NCBI RefSeq assembly: GCF_963678635.1
Contig: NC_087067.1
Span: forward strand, 372,001 to 436,000
Length of the DNA stretch: 64,000 bases
Source: Symsagittifera roscoffensis
Taxonomy: Eukaryota; Xenacoelomorpha; Acoela; Convolutidae
Reading direction: 5' to 3'
Of this stretch, positions 48,541-58,707 are shown piece after piece. How positions within the stretch are numbered: the first letter of the stretch is position 1; every line of letters starts with the position of its first letter. The notes below the pieces were generated by a model. The model made no database searches. It was not told where the DNA came from and saw only the letters and a program-made list of their open reading frames with translations. Made by a program: the position numbers and the translations under genes.

Positions 48541-49919
48541 TTAGTGCGTCATTATTTGATGTGAGCAGTGTAATTCAAGTTCTTTTGGTGTGAGGAAATT
48601 GATAGTTAGTGAGAAATGATTAAAATTATTAAAAAAAGAATCATAGGCTTTTGTGTCGCGAAGTGCTGTGGATACAATATTATCACACTTTTTATTCATG
48701 CAAAAAATGACAAATACAATTTGTGATTTTATGAAAAATTTCTCAGTTAGTTGGGGATTAGTATTTTCATCGTCTTCTGAAAATGTATCTTCCATATAAC
48801 GTGCAATAGCTTGATCACAGTGGTTAATTGAGAATCGGTTTGCTTTCTGTGCAACAAACCTATTTCGTGTTTGCGTTAGTCCTATGGTTGTGAATTAATT
48901 TTCATGAAGTGCTGTGGTTAGGTGGTGTAGTTGAATTTGACATATTTCATTGTCTTCCTGGTTATTATATAATGGAATTGATAATGGGCTAGTGAAATGG
49001 TAGTATGATGTCCATGAATATGTGGGAAACAGGGTATATTCGTCAGGGTAAGTTTGTTGATCGTTGTTAGTGGTCTGATAGTAAGTATATTTTGAAAAGT
49101 ATGGTGAGCAAAAATGTAAAATTTCTTGAGTTTTAGTGTGGAGTCGGTGAACGGAAACATTCGAGGATGTCGGGGGTTGGGAAGCATTGAAGTATTGGGA
49201 TGCTTTCGTTTAAATACTCGGTGGGCTCGGGTTTTGTCAAATGTGGATGTTGGGTTGGAGGAATTGGAGGAGGTAACTGATTGCGATAAGTGATGAGTTG
49301 TTAGTGTGTTAGGGTTTTGAATCTGCTGTTGTAAGGTGATGATATTATCAAGCTCGTTTTCTAGTTCTACATTAACGGGGCTAGGGTGTCGGGTTGGTCG
49401 CTGGTCATTGGGGAGAGAATTGGGGATGCGTCGGGAGTTGGGGTGTGGAAGAAGGGGCTGATGACAGTTCATCGGGAGTTGGGGTGTGGAGTGGACGGAA
49501 GAAGGGTTGCAAAAAAGTGGACAGGCTGGGCTCAGAATTTTGGAATTCATCTCGAGTTTCAATATCGGGATTGTTAAATTGTGAGATGGTACGAAAAACT
49601 GTGTGTGGAGTTATCATCAGAATCCATACGTGGTGAATTATTAGTGTATGATGGTTTGGGAGAGGGAGTGAGATCAATTTTTGATATGTTAGGAGAGTGA
49701 CGTGGGAGATTGGATTGGTAAGAAAGGGAACGGTTGAGTGATCCAATTTGGCGGCTCATCGTGGACTAAAAAGATAGTTATTCTGAGAACGGAAGTAGCG
49801 GTGTGTGACAGTTCTATGATTTGTTCGTATTTGTCTTCTATATTCGGTTGATGGGCTACTATATGAGTAACTGGATTTTGTGGGTAGCTACGACTTCTAG
49901 AGATGTGCTCTGTTACCAT
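48541..49919 (-). pseudogene. Degenerate minus-strand reading frames of unknown, possibly retroelement, origin
   Basis: Several overlapping minus-strand ORFs: 48,541-48,795 (starts MEDTFSEDDENTNPQL), 48,918-49,562 (214 codons), 49,405-49,746, 49,574-49,759 and 49,689-49,919. They read as one Pro/Ser/Thr/Asn-rich protein broken by frameshifts; frame changes are needed near 49,750 and 49,560. No catalytic motif, zinc knuckle or membrane helix was recognised. Being on the same strand and just beyond the env-like region of element B, it may be a further ORF of that element or the gag of another copy. That is a guess from position and composition only. Confidence 0.35.
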
Positions 49920-50399
49920 AGTGTTTCTACAGTTTCGTCGTACTAAAGATTACGGACGGTTATTATGTAAATTGAATAATTGTGGTGTATACAGGTATCG
50001 TATTTCTGTTGTCTTGTGTAGTGTCGTATGCATTTGATGTGATTGATTGTTTTTTGTTGTATTCACTAATTTGAGCGTCTAAAAGAATTTTTTAAATTGT
50101 GGTTGAAAATATACCAAAAAAATCTCGCGAATAATATGCGTGCTAAACTTGCTTGTTTGCTACTTTGTGCCTGTTTTGCGCATGTGTTATAGATTCCTTT
50201 CACTAATGAGAAGAGAAAACCAAGAAAAATTAAACATTGCGTATAATATAGTATAACAATCTTTCTAAGATGAAATAGGGCCGACCTAGAAAGGCGAGAA
50301 GTTCGTTTTTCAATTTTACAAAACTGAAACTATTAATGGGTGAAATATCTTGTGGACGGTATTTTTCACCGTTTGATTAAATGTAATTTTTTATATCTT

Positions 50400-52000
50400 T
50401 AAAGTATGCACTGTAGTGTTGTTTATAGATGTCTGAAAATTCTGCGGTTTCTACAAGTTTTCTTGAACTTTGATCTATGGATTGTCTTTAAAAGCTGTAT
50501 CCATTTTAATAAGGACTTCGTGAAATTTTAATGTGCGAATATGATGTTATATATCGGATCTGGAGCATATACTCATTGAATGTAAATCTATATTTGTGTT
50601 TCTAGCAATAGCTCTGATACTTTCTGGTGAAAATTTCTTTAATGGTGGCATAAGAGTATGGTGTGAGGTAAAACCGTATTCATCTTCATCGGTTTTTAGC
50701 TGTACAGCATTATAGCTATTTTCAGATCCACATGTGACGGCTGTATCCCAGAAATATGTTCGTGAAAGTGTGTCAACAAAATATTCTTAATTTTTGTAGA
50801 ATATAGGGTTTCTGCGAGTGCAAGTGATTGTAAAATTTGTGTTTGTTCAAGTTCACATAAGTGATGAAATTGAACGAACACAAATTTTACAATCAAGTGA
50901 TGAAGCGTTTCCTATTTTGACAGTGACATTTTTTGAAAAAATTCTGTTTTTTGTGTAATCCAATTTCTATTCTAAGTGGATGTCATAGTAAATTGCAGCA
51001 AAATAGGTATTGTTGATGAGTGATAGTTTTTGTAAACGTGTGATGCCTTTGTCTTATGGGCGAAGTTTTCCACCAGTATTTCGTGTGTTTTTCAGAAATG
51101 TTACTGGGATGTATGAACTTTTGTCCTCTTTATTGTGGTATGTTGGATATTGTTTACTTATTATTTGCAAGCGAGTTCTGTTTCGGGTTATATTTGAAAC
51201 GATTTCAGTTTTTTTTCTATTCCATCGATATTGTTATAACAATTTCTGTTTTGTCGGATTTTATCAAGGTTTACTTTATCATGAGCGATTGATTCAGAAA
51301 AGGATTTTTGATGAAATTTTATCCTTCTTGCGTGAATACTTGCAACTTGAATTCTGGTACATGTGTCTTCAGGGAACCAAACAATAGTTGCTTGTGATCT
51401 TTTTGTTGGAACGCAGAAATTCGGTAAATTTTACAAGATAAGGGTACTATTTGATAAAATATGGTGTCGTCTTTTAAATCTCGTGTTAGTTGTACTTTTT
51501 CTAATTGGATGTTCCAATCGAAAAGCATTTTTTCTTGATATCCTTTGTTTTTTGCGTCTGTTTTATACAATTAGAAGATGTGTTTATTCCAATGTGTGTT
51601 ACCAATTTTTATCATGGAGATCATATGTTAATCGTCCATGTGCGCCGTGGAACCGGTGTTTATCGTCTAATTTTATATAACCTTGGTATCTTTCAAATTC
51701 TACTTGATGTGCTGAAGCTGGAAACACTTGTGCTTTTTTGAAGTTAACTTTAAGTCTTTCTATATATTGCTTTGATAGAAAGATTCGTGATCGAGTCTGT
51801 TTTTGTTTCCTTTTGAGACTTGGGAACAATGTACTTTTTTTTCTGAAAACATTGCTGTGAAATTATATCCTGTTAAGGTTGTAGCTCGGGTTTTTGAATA
51901 AAGTGTTGATACTGTATTCGTTGTTTCTGTTTCTTGTGGTTCGGATTCGCATTGAGTTACTTGGTTTATGGCGTTTATGTGTTTTTTGTTAGTCACAATC
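50400..52000 (-). pseudogene. Env-like third ORF of element B, degraded
   Basis: A series of minus-strand frames reads as one protein broken by frameshifts: 51,760-51,996 (with TRATTLTGYNF), 51,599-51,829 (with RLKVNFKKAQVFPASAHQ), 51,319-51,570 and 50,696-50,896 (with LCELEQTQILQSLALA). A frame shift near 50,790 leads into a segment with DTLSRTYFWDTAV and a later SPESIRAIARN. The ORF lies downstream of pol on the same strand, where errantivirus-like Ty3/gypsy elements carry env, and I recognise the LCELE..QILQSLALA and TYFWDTAV words from env-like ORFs of such elements. No intact signal peptide, furin site or C-terminal membrane helix could be placed. It is clearly non-functional. Confidence 0.5.
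50825..50895. repeat. 26-bp inverted repeat with 19-bp spacer inside the env-like region
   Basis: Arms 50,825-50,850 and 50,870-50,895 are reverse complements with one mismatch (TGATTGTAAAATTTGTGTTT near the first arm's start). The left arm lies in the LCELE..QILQS coding segment. The right arm is a local inverted copy and not part of the ancestral frame. Confidence 0.93.
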
Positions 52001-52699
52001 TTAGTGTGTGACTAATAAATCTTGAGGTTCTATTCGAGGGGAAGGGTTTTTATTGGATGTTGGTTCTGAAAAAATAAGAGGAGAGAGGGTTTGGAGAAAA
52101 CAATTTATTAAAAGATACATGTGTAGGATTGTATCCAAGTATCTTTTTTGTATATCTATCGTATGTATAGATAATTTCTGTTGTGATAAATACGTGGGGT
52201 AACGATTCAGCTGTTGTATTTGGTGGAGCTAGGGGGAGAGGGTGATGAACTAAATTATTTATTTTATTGTTATTTCAAAATTAAGTGTTAATTTGTTTTG
52301 TGTAAGGATTTCTATGCTGTGTTCCTGAATGCCTTTCTGAACATCGTGTCTGTATTGTAATCTGCTGAGTACCCAATTATGTAGTCTGTTGCTATCAAGA
52401 TGTTGACCAACTAAGGAAGGGGGTACTAAGAATTTATTCCAGTCTAATCGTAGGGGTATATTATTAGTTAAATGTTCTCTATATCTCTTGTGTAATTTTG
52501 TAGGGAAAGATAGAGGAAAGGTTGTTGTTGGGGTTTGACTTGATATTGAAGGGGTTGAAGGTAGTGATAGGTTACTGGTAATGACAAAGATGTATTCGTT
52601 GAGATATCTCTAGGGTCGTTTACTAAGTTTGGTTCACCTTGAGTGAAAGCTTGTGTCTTCCGATGTGCGAGACGTTGTGTTGAAGTTGGGGGGTTAGAG

Positions 52700-53120
52700 A
52701 TTTTATAGAATTTGTTCGGATGTGGCGGTTGATCCTAAGTAAACCGATTGTATGTTCGGTGTGTTTTGTTGTGAAGTAGTGTGTAACGGGGGAGGGGTAC
52801 TTTGAATCTTAATACTGGAAACGTCTAAAGGATTTGGGTTTCGTGATGAAGGTATTTTAAAAAGAACTCTGGGAGTTGTAGAGTTTCTATTACGTCTTGG
52901 ATGTATGATTTGTCTATCTATTGTTAATGTTTGGTTTTGGTTTTGACTAGGGTGTTTTGTTCTACTAAGGTCTTGTTGGAGAGAAGGGTATGCATTGTAT
53001 AATGGTTCGTATTGTGATTCGCTTAGAGGTGCGTTGCGAACTAGGGGTATTAAAGGTTCTGATAGTAATATGTGCCTTTCTTCGAATGTATATGAGTTTT
53101 CTTGAAATGAAATACTTATT
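52700..53120 (-). pseudogene. Open Pro/Ser/Gln-rich frame of element B, no start codon
   Basis: One minus-strand frame stays open from about 53,115 to about 52,706 without a start codon. It encodes a low-complexity polar sequence (for example SESQYEPLYNAYPSLQQD and later NPNPLDVSSIKIQSTPPP). It ends at a stop and continues in other frames toward 52,300. No domain was recognised. Its place between pol and the env-like frame suggests it belongs to element B. An unrelated ORF on the opposite strand (52,990-53,226) is a shadow. Confidence 0.4.
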
Positions 53121-53245
53121 GATGATTAGGGAAGATTCGTCTGACTGGACGATGGTGTTGTTGGAGGTTTCTGAGATGTTGTATTCGGTGGGGGCTGTTG
53201 TGCTGGTTGTTGATTTGCAGTTTTGAAGAGTTATTTAATCTTCAC

Positions 53246-53434
53246 TTATGAAGAAAAATTATGTTGATTATAATCTTCTTCTATGAAAATGATTAAAAGT
53301 ATTGTTCCTAGTGCAAAAGTTATTAATCCTTTTTTAATACATTTGCATAATTTCAACATTAGGGAGACTGAAAATGTGAGAAACATCACTATAAGAAGAA
53401 AGTTGACTTTCTTGTTAAATAGACGAATCAACAT
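53246..53434 (-). pseudogene. Small membrane ORF of element B
   Basis: 62 codons with two hydrophobic segments (FLLIVMFLTFSVSLMLKL and LITFALGTILLIIFIEE) separated by a short Cys/Lys turn. It lies about 1.1 kb downstream of the pol end on the same strand. It could be a fragment of an env transmembrane region or leader, or a chance AT-rich hydrophobic ORF. Confidence 0.3.
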
Positions 53435-54559
53435 TTAGATAGTTGTTGAACTATTGTACCTGAGGAGGGGGTCAAGCGTTTTTGCGAAGTTGACAAAAGT
53501 TTTTTGTAATGAATGATTAATTACGAAAAAATCAAAAAATTACGAGGAGAAGGAGAAATTTTCCACAGGTGTCTATAATAAAAAATATACTTAATTGAAA
53601 AAAGTTTGATTGAAATAAAAAAAAATTTTGAATTTTTTATTTTGAGGAGTCGAACTGAGTCAGAACGAAGCATTTGAGTAATTACTTGTCGTGCCGAACT
53701 AGTTTTTATTTTAAGAGGCCAAATTTAAGTGTGGTTGAATTCTTTGTTGATTTCTGACAAGTGGAGTGGATATAGGCAATTTTTGGTGGGGGAAGTCTGA
53801 GGATCTAAGAATTAGCTTTCTAGTTTTGTTTTTATATATTGGATGATCGGTGGTATTCAGGAGTTATTCGTACTTTAGACTAAATTATCATGTCTTATTT
53901 TTACTTTAGGCTATTTTATTATTTTGTTTTGAGAGAAATTCAGAGTGTAAGTTGGGACAATTTTGTTGATCTTTGTACTAGTTGATAGGGGAGGGTTGTA
54001 ATATTCACTTTGTTGGTTTCGGTTGTCAAATATGATGTTGTTGCTTGTTTTTGAGATGGAAGCTTTAGGTTATAGTTTTATTAATGTTTGAAGTCTGCTA
54101 ATTGTCGGCTAGAGAAGTGTTGTCAGAATGGGGTGATGTTTAGGTAGTTTCTTTTTAGCTAAAGATGAACTAGTTGTTCAAGAGTGTCAGCGTGAATTTT
54201 AAAAAAGAGAAGAAAAGTTTATTACATTTTTGGAAGTTTCAAATGATTAATTAATTAGAGAGATGTTTTTGAAATTCGACTTTCTTTAATATTTTAGATT
54301 GTGGAACGAAAGTTTTGTAATCTTTTCGCGGTTGACTTCTGAGTGATGTTGATTTTCGTTGTTCAGATTTTTCTTTTGTTTCTTGTGATAAATTTGTTTC
54401 TTCTTATTTTCTATTTTTTCTTTGTCTTTGAGGTATTTTTTTATTCTATATTTCTTGATATTTTAAACAGGTATTTTTAATTTTCCTATTTTTTGGTTAT
54501 CATAATTTTGTTGAACAATTTATATCATGTGTTTGTTGGTGATGATCGTCTGAGTCATG

Positions 54560-54789
54560 TAAAGGAGTATAATTGTGTTAGTTCGCGAAGAGCGTGTTCT
54601 TTTGGGTAAAATGGTAAAAGATTGTTTCTGTGTTGAACTACTTCCTTTTATTTGAATCAATAAGTTTATATGTTACATCAGTGGGTTCTAGCATAAATTC
54701 CGATTTTTAGGTTTTAACTGGTGTGAATCGTGAATTTGTTTATGATTGAACATTCTGTCTTTGTGATAGTTTTTTGATTATTTTTTGAT
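54560..54789 (-). pseudogene. Element B pol: integrase C-terminal remnant left of the insertion
   Basis: Minus-strand frames directly after the insertion point contain KKLSQRQN, then DVTYKLIDSN, then VVQHRNNLLPFYPKEHALRE, typical of the C-terminal extension of Ty3/gypsy integrase. The segment continues the frame that stops abruptly at 60,285 on the other side of element A. It has several in-frame stops and a frameshift. The following 1.1 kb (53,440-54,550) is AT-rich and unreadable. Confidence 0.75.
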
Positions 54790-54794
54790 AAACT
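54790..54794. repeat. Target-site duplication of element A, left copy (AAACT)
   Basis: AAACT at 54,790-54,794 matches AAACT at 60,280-60,284 exactly, immediately outside the two LTRs. On the minus strand this is AGTTT, part of the GAA GTT T codons of element B integrase. Confidence 0.85.
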
Positions 54795-55034
54795 AACAAG
54801 GAACGATATAAACGATGGTTGTTAAATACTGAATTGACTGGATTCTAGTTTGCATAGATAAGAGAGCGAACTAGAGGTCAACACATAACAGCTAGACATT
54901 TCTAGGCTGATTGACAGGCAGGTACCAAACTCACACTTAATTATAATATGAGAACTCTCAGAGAAATATGAGATAAGTAAATAAAGATTAGCAACTAAGT
55001 TGATTGACAACTGAATATATTGTAGCCCCTGACA
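54795..55034 (-). repeat. Element A 3' LTR
   Basis: Matches 60,049-60,279. Read on the minus strand it begins TGTCAGGGGCTACAATATAT and runs to CCATCGTTTATATCGTTCC then TTGTT. It differs from the 5' LTR by scattered substitutions and an extra 9 bp (near 54,962-54,972). The start is canonical (TG) but the end implied by the target-site duplication is TT rather than CA. The upstream sequence (CATACGGAAA) is a poor polypurine tract. Confidence 0.88.
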
Positions 55035-55147
55035 TTTCCGTATGAATGTAAAATTTAAATACATAGTAATTTAAATTTAATATAATAATTAATAACATTC
55101 AACCGGCCGCCTCAAATAACACGATACAACAATTCTAATTTTTAGGT

Positions 55148-55387
55148 TTATGGCCATCCCTCTCCCTGGGTAACGAGTTTTTGAATGAGTTTTAAATAAG
55201 GTTCACTTTCCTTCTCCCCTGGATGTTTTCCATTTTGTTCCGCCCCTTGGATATTTTCGATCATGACTCCTCCCATTTTATCTACTGGCTTTTTTCTTCT
55301 GGTACTCCTTCTGGTTCCCGAGCTTTCACTTTGACTGCCAGATTCGACGTCTTCTTCTTGGCTACTGCTCATAAGGCACTCTCTCAT
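55148..55387 (-). pseudogene. Element A terminal ORF (acidic then basic)
   Basis: 79 codons starting MRECLMSSSQEEDVESG, with a Ser/Glu-rich start, a basic patch (TRRSTRRKKP) and an end near the 3' LTR. It follows the basic ORF at 55,390-56,010 in the next frame with a 2-bp gap, so it is probably the frameshifted end of the same protein. The 55,035-55,147 stretch between it and the LTR is non-coding AT-rich. Confidence 0.5.
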
Positions 55388-55389
55388 AA

Positions 55390-56010
55390 CTAGCGCCGGT
55401 CGGTCCTGGCTCCCTTTCCTCGTTTCTCTTGACCCCCTTTTCCTCGCTTCGCTTTCGTCACTCTAGTTTTTGATTTTGCTCCCGTTCCATGTTCTGCTAC
55501 TGCTGTACTGCCGCTTGGGCCTTGTCCCGCCGCAATCGCTTCGTGTCTCGCTAACACTTCTTTTGGTAATCGTGCAGGGATAATATTTAGTGGCTGGTAA
55601 TCTTCTTTATCCGAACATTCAGACTGGAAGGTGGCTACCGATACTTTTTGCATAGCCTTTGGCCTCTTTGATTTCGGGCTCTCGACTGCCCCTTTCTTCG
55701 CGCTCGATAACATCTTCTTGAGCGTAGCCGGCTTCCGTTTCTTGGGAAGGTTGGGTTTTGGCTTTCCTGCCACTGCACTTTTCCTACGAACAGATCCGGT
55801 TTTTAGCTCGATAGTTTGTTCGGATTCAGAGATTACATTAGATTTTAAGAGTTTATACCGATTGGGGGTCTTGCTGGTGGTACGCTGATACAGGTCGCAT
55901 ACACCTCCACCCCCATTGGACGTTAGGGACAGTGTCTCCACTCCCTTGCATTTTTGGGGCAACTCCCGATACCTCCCCTGGACACGTGTCCATTTGCTGG
56001 TCGCTATCAA
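55390..56010 (-). pseudogene. Element A basic C-terminal ORF (integrase tail)
   Basis: 206 codons rich in Lys, Arg, Ser and Ala (for example KPKPNLPKKRKPATLKKML and TKAKRGKGGQEKRGKG), with nuclear-localisation-like clusters. It overlaps in position the end of an ORF at 55,853-56,170 that holds the preceding integrase extension, so the two are frames of one protein split by a frameshift. Highly basic tails on Ty3/gypsy integrases can bind DNA or chromatin; a role here is inferred. No chromodomain signature was seen. Confidence 0.55.
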
Positions 56011-56039
56011 GCATGATAGGGGCCCTTCTTAAAGCTGGA

Positions 56040-56352
56040 GCGTACGTCAAATCGGACCTTTCCTTCCAATTTGAGTGCTGAGGGAATGCAATTTTACTCA
56101 TCTCAGGATCATTTTCGTCTAAACACAAACATTTTTGTTTTAGGACGTTCTTCCAATTCAAATTTTTCAAACTTGGTTTTTTCGTAAAATTGCGTAAAAC
56201 GGTGTTAGCCTCCCGGCCGTGGTGAGCTTCAAAAGTAATAATTTAGTGGTTGCATGTTTGGAAAATCGTAGCGCGCCTAGCGCTTTATCGACCATAGATT
56301 CTAGAGACTTATGCTCTTTTTCAGACGCATAGGTTAGGACAAAATTCTTCAA
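56040..56352 (-). pseudogene. Element A integrase C-terminal domain, frameshifted
   Basis: The ORF at 56,167-56,352 continues integrase with NFVLTYASEKEHKSLESMV and ALGALRFSKHATTKLL, then loses the frame (the expected reading continues in another frame before 56,170). The ORF at 55,853-56,170 starts at KNLNWKNVLKQKCLCLDEND. At least two frameshifts are therefore present. Confidence 0.7.
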
Positions 56353-57038
56353 ACTCCTATTGTCCGTTCAACGGACCCCGTGCCCCGACGATTGATCACT
56401 GGTGAGTACATAAGCTCGATGCCTTTGCTGTTACAGAAGCTTTTAAACTTATTAGATGTAAAACATGATCCCTGATCAACGTGGATTTTCCGAGGTACTC
56501 CATGTTGAGTTATGTATTTATCGAGAAATTTTAGGACTTTATCTGACGTGTTAGTGGTAGTAACCATTGCTGATGGCCACCTTGAGAAACGGTCCGTAGC
56601 AACCAAGACAAATTTCTTACTCTCATTCAAGTAGTTTATTGGCCCCCAGAAGTCCAACTGTATACATTCATTGGCTTCCCTTGGTTCAGGGACCTTCCCC
56701 ATGTCTCCCTTGGGTAATAACGTTTTTAGGTTCTTACCCGCTTCCGTGCATTGCTGACAGTACATGGTCTTTGCTGCCAAACTGGGGTACATGTAGGGAT
56801 ACCAAACGTCACGCGCTGCTTCATACATGTTTCTTTTACCGTGGTGGTAATAATGTATCCGCGATTCAATTGGGACTTGTAATGGCAAGGGAATGACCAG
56901 CCGTCCATCTAGCCACACACAGTTGTCCTGTAATGACAAATCGTTTGCGTATTGGGCCCAGTACTTCCGGATCTTCAGGAGTTCTTCTTTTAAGTTAATT
57001 TTCTTCTCCAATGCTTCTTTTACTCGTACTGAGTTCAC
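56349..57038 (-). pseudogene. Element A integrase (zinc domain and DDE core)
   Basis: 229 codons. An N-terminal HHCC-type zinc domain ends YCQQCTEAG at about residues 95-103. The RNase-H-fold core follows: first Asp in CIQLDFWGP, second Asp in KIHVDQGSCF, and Glu in GSVERTI. The spacing from second Asp to Glu is exactly 35 residues, the retroviral-type D,D-35-E signature, so all three catalytic residues are still encoded. Integrase joins the cDNA ends to the target; here the frame breaks just after the Glu, so the C-terminal domain is not made in frame. Confidence 0.88.
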
Positions 57039-57059
57039 ATCCGCCGGTATGTTTGAGGC

Positions 57060-57339
57060 AACAAATTCTTAATTAAATAGTTCTGGTTCATGTTGACTTA
57101 TCGGTTTAGGTGGGTTCGCTAGGATGCCTTGACAAGTAATCCGCTAATCCGATCTTGGCGCCCGGTTTGTGTTCTATTATAAAGTCAAAAGGAATCAGTC
57201 TGTCTAGCCAACGTGTCAGTCTTGAAAAGAGAGTTTTGTTTTTCTTGTCATTCCCGTTAAGTAATGAAATCAAGTCCCTATGATCCGTGATAACTGTAAA
57301 AGATCTTCCTAAAATGTAGTTTCTGAAATATTCGCCCCC
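57060..57339 (-). pseudogene. Element A RNase H C-terminal part and linker to integrase
   Basis: The minus-strand frame encodes SFTVITDHRDLISLL (the TDH word of Ty3/gypsy RNase H), a FSRLTRWLDRL word, and the connection motif LADYLSRHPS before integrase. A stop near the junction with the ORF at 57,340 and another after the linker break it. Confidence 0.8.
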
Positions 57340-57765
57340 TCATACCACAGCCAGCATTTCAAGCTCGTTAGTGGAATATTTTTTCTCAGCTGCGTTTAGG
57401 AATCGTGATGCGAAAGAAATAGGGCGCCACCTTTCTGTACCCAAATGCTCTAAAACCGCTCCAAGGCCATTATGACTTGCATCGCAGACAACTCTAATGT
57501 CTTTCTGAATATCAAAAAGTTTTAATTCAACTATGTTTGCGACCCCCAATTTAATGTTTTGGAAAGCATTTTCACATTCCGCGGTCCAGTTATATTCATT
57601 TTTCTTGCTGAGAAGTGGCCTTAATGGAGCTGATATCTCCGCTATTGCTGGTAAATATTTATGCAAGCTGTGAATTGAGCCCATAAATGATTTCAATTGA
57701 GTGACTGTTTTAGGAGCCTTTAATGCGTCAATCGGCGATGTTTTGCGTTTAAGCGGCGTAACCAC
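57340..57765 (-). pseudogene. Element A RT thumb/connection and RNase H start
   Basis: 141 codons. LKSFMGSIHSLHKYLPAIA is the Ty3/gypsy RT thumb word (LxSFLGxxxYxRxFI type), followed by FQNIK, then the RNase H first-Asp motif VCDASHNGLGAVL, PISFASRFL and the Glu motif NELEMLAVV. Domain order and spacing are normal for the family. The frame opens inside the protein and starts nowhere near a gene start. Confidence 0.88.
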
Positions 57766-57769
57766 CGTT

Positions 57770-58460
57770 TCGGTTATACGATGACCGAGCCACTCACATT
57801 CTCGTTTCGCAAACTCGCATTTTGGTAATTTCAGCTATATGTTTTCGCGATTTAGTTTCCTGAGGATCTTTTCAACCAAGGATATATGTTCTACTTCCGT
57901 TCCCTTGGTTGTAACCAAAATATCATCAATAAACGCGTTTGCTTGTGGGAATGCGTTCAAAATTGAGTCCATTACTCGTTGGAACTCTGCCGGCATGGAC
58001 GTTAGCCCGTAAAACCCTGTCCGGAATCAGTATGTTCCTGTCGACCGTCCGCCCATCAAAGAAAAGTGCACGCTAGTTTCTTCACTAAATGGCAGTTGCC
58101 CATACGCGTACGTTAGAACCATCGTAGTAAAATACACCTCCCCTTGTTTTTTCTCGGAAATAAGTTGTCCCATTGTATCTACAAGTTCTTCTATATTTGG
58201 CATTTGCTATTTGTTTTTATGAACTTGCTTATTAAGCTCTCGAGATTCCAATGCTAATTTCACGGACCCGTCTTTTTTTTACGGTGATGACAATCAGAGA
58301 AACAAAATATCGATCCGAAACTCTTTCAACTTTTCTATTTCCTTGTCCACCTTTTCTTGGAGCGTTATCGGCACTCTTCGTCCCTTCTGCTGCACTGGTA
58401 CAAGATTTTTGAAAAATTCCGCTTGAACCTTCTAGTTCCTAATTTTTCCAACTCTAGGAA
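57770..58460 (-). pseudogene. Element A reverse transcriptase core, inactivated
   Basis: No long ORF survives, but minus-strand frames show RT motifs in order: KLALESRELNKQV, then MPNIEELVD, then LTYAYGQLPF (motif A), GFYGLTSMPAEFQRVMD (motif B) and FIDDILV (motif C, the YxDD box as FIDD at 57,922-57,933). In motif A the expected catalytic Asp before LTYAYGQ is a Val codon (GTT, plus-strand 58,117-58,119). Several stops and one frameshift are present. RT copies the RNA genome into cDNA; this one could not. Confidence 0.85.
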
Positions 58461-58707
58461 AAAGTTTTGGGAATAGCTTACTGAAGTATAATTGCCATTG
58501 GTCCATCTGCTAATCCTCCGATTCTCCGACGTGCCCCTTCTCACATGAATTGTCTTCCGTCCCCTGGATGTTCATTACTTCCCCCCTTGGATCTGCTTGC
58601 ATCAACTGGAGTCCGAGTTTCCCCATCAAATCGCGTCCCACGATGGATGGTCTGGTCCCCCCAATGACTCAGACTTCTGCTTTCGTCTTCCAGCCCTTTG
58701 ATGCTAA

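Larger units (their letters stand above)
50100..54794 (-). mobile_element. Element B, downstream half (Ty3/gypsy-type element with env-like ORF), interrupted at 54,794
   Basis: Continuation of the minus-strand element whose pol lies at 60,280-64,000. The integrase C-terminus resumes directly at 54,789 after the element A insertion, followed by a region with a membrane ORF, a Pro/Ser-rich frame and an env-like frame. All frames are broken. The lower boundary and 3' LTR were not identified, so the left limit is approximate. Confidence 0.7.

Noticed and set aside
54820-55034. LTR of element A limited to TGTTAAATACT...CCCTGACA (canonical TG..CA ends)
   Set aside because: Similarity between the LTRs continues 24-25 bp further left, and only the longer LTR is flanked by a target-site duplication (AAACT).
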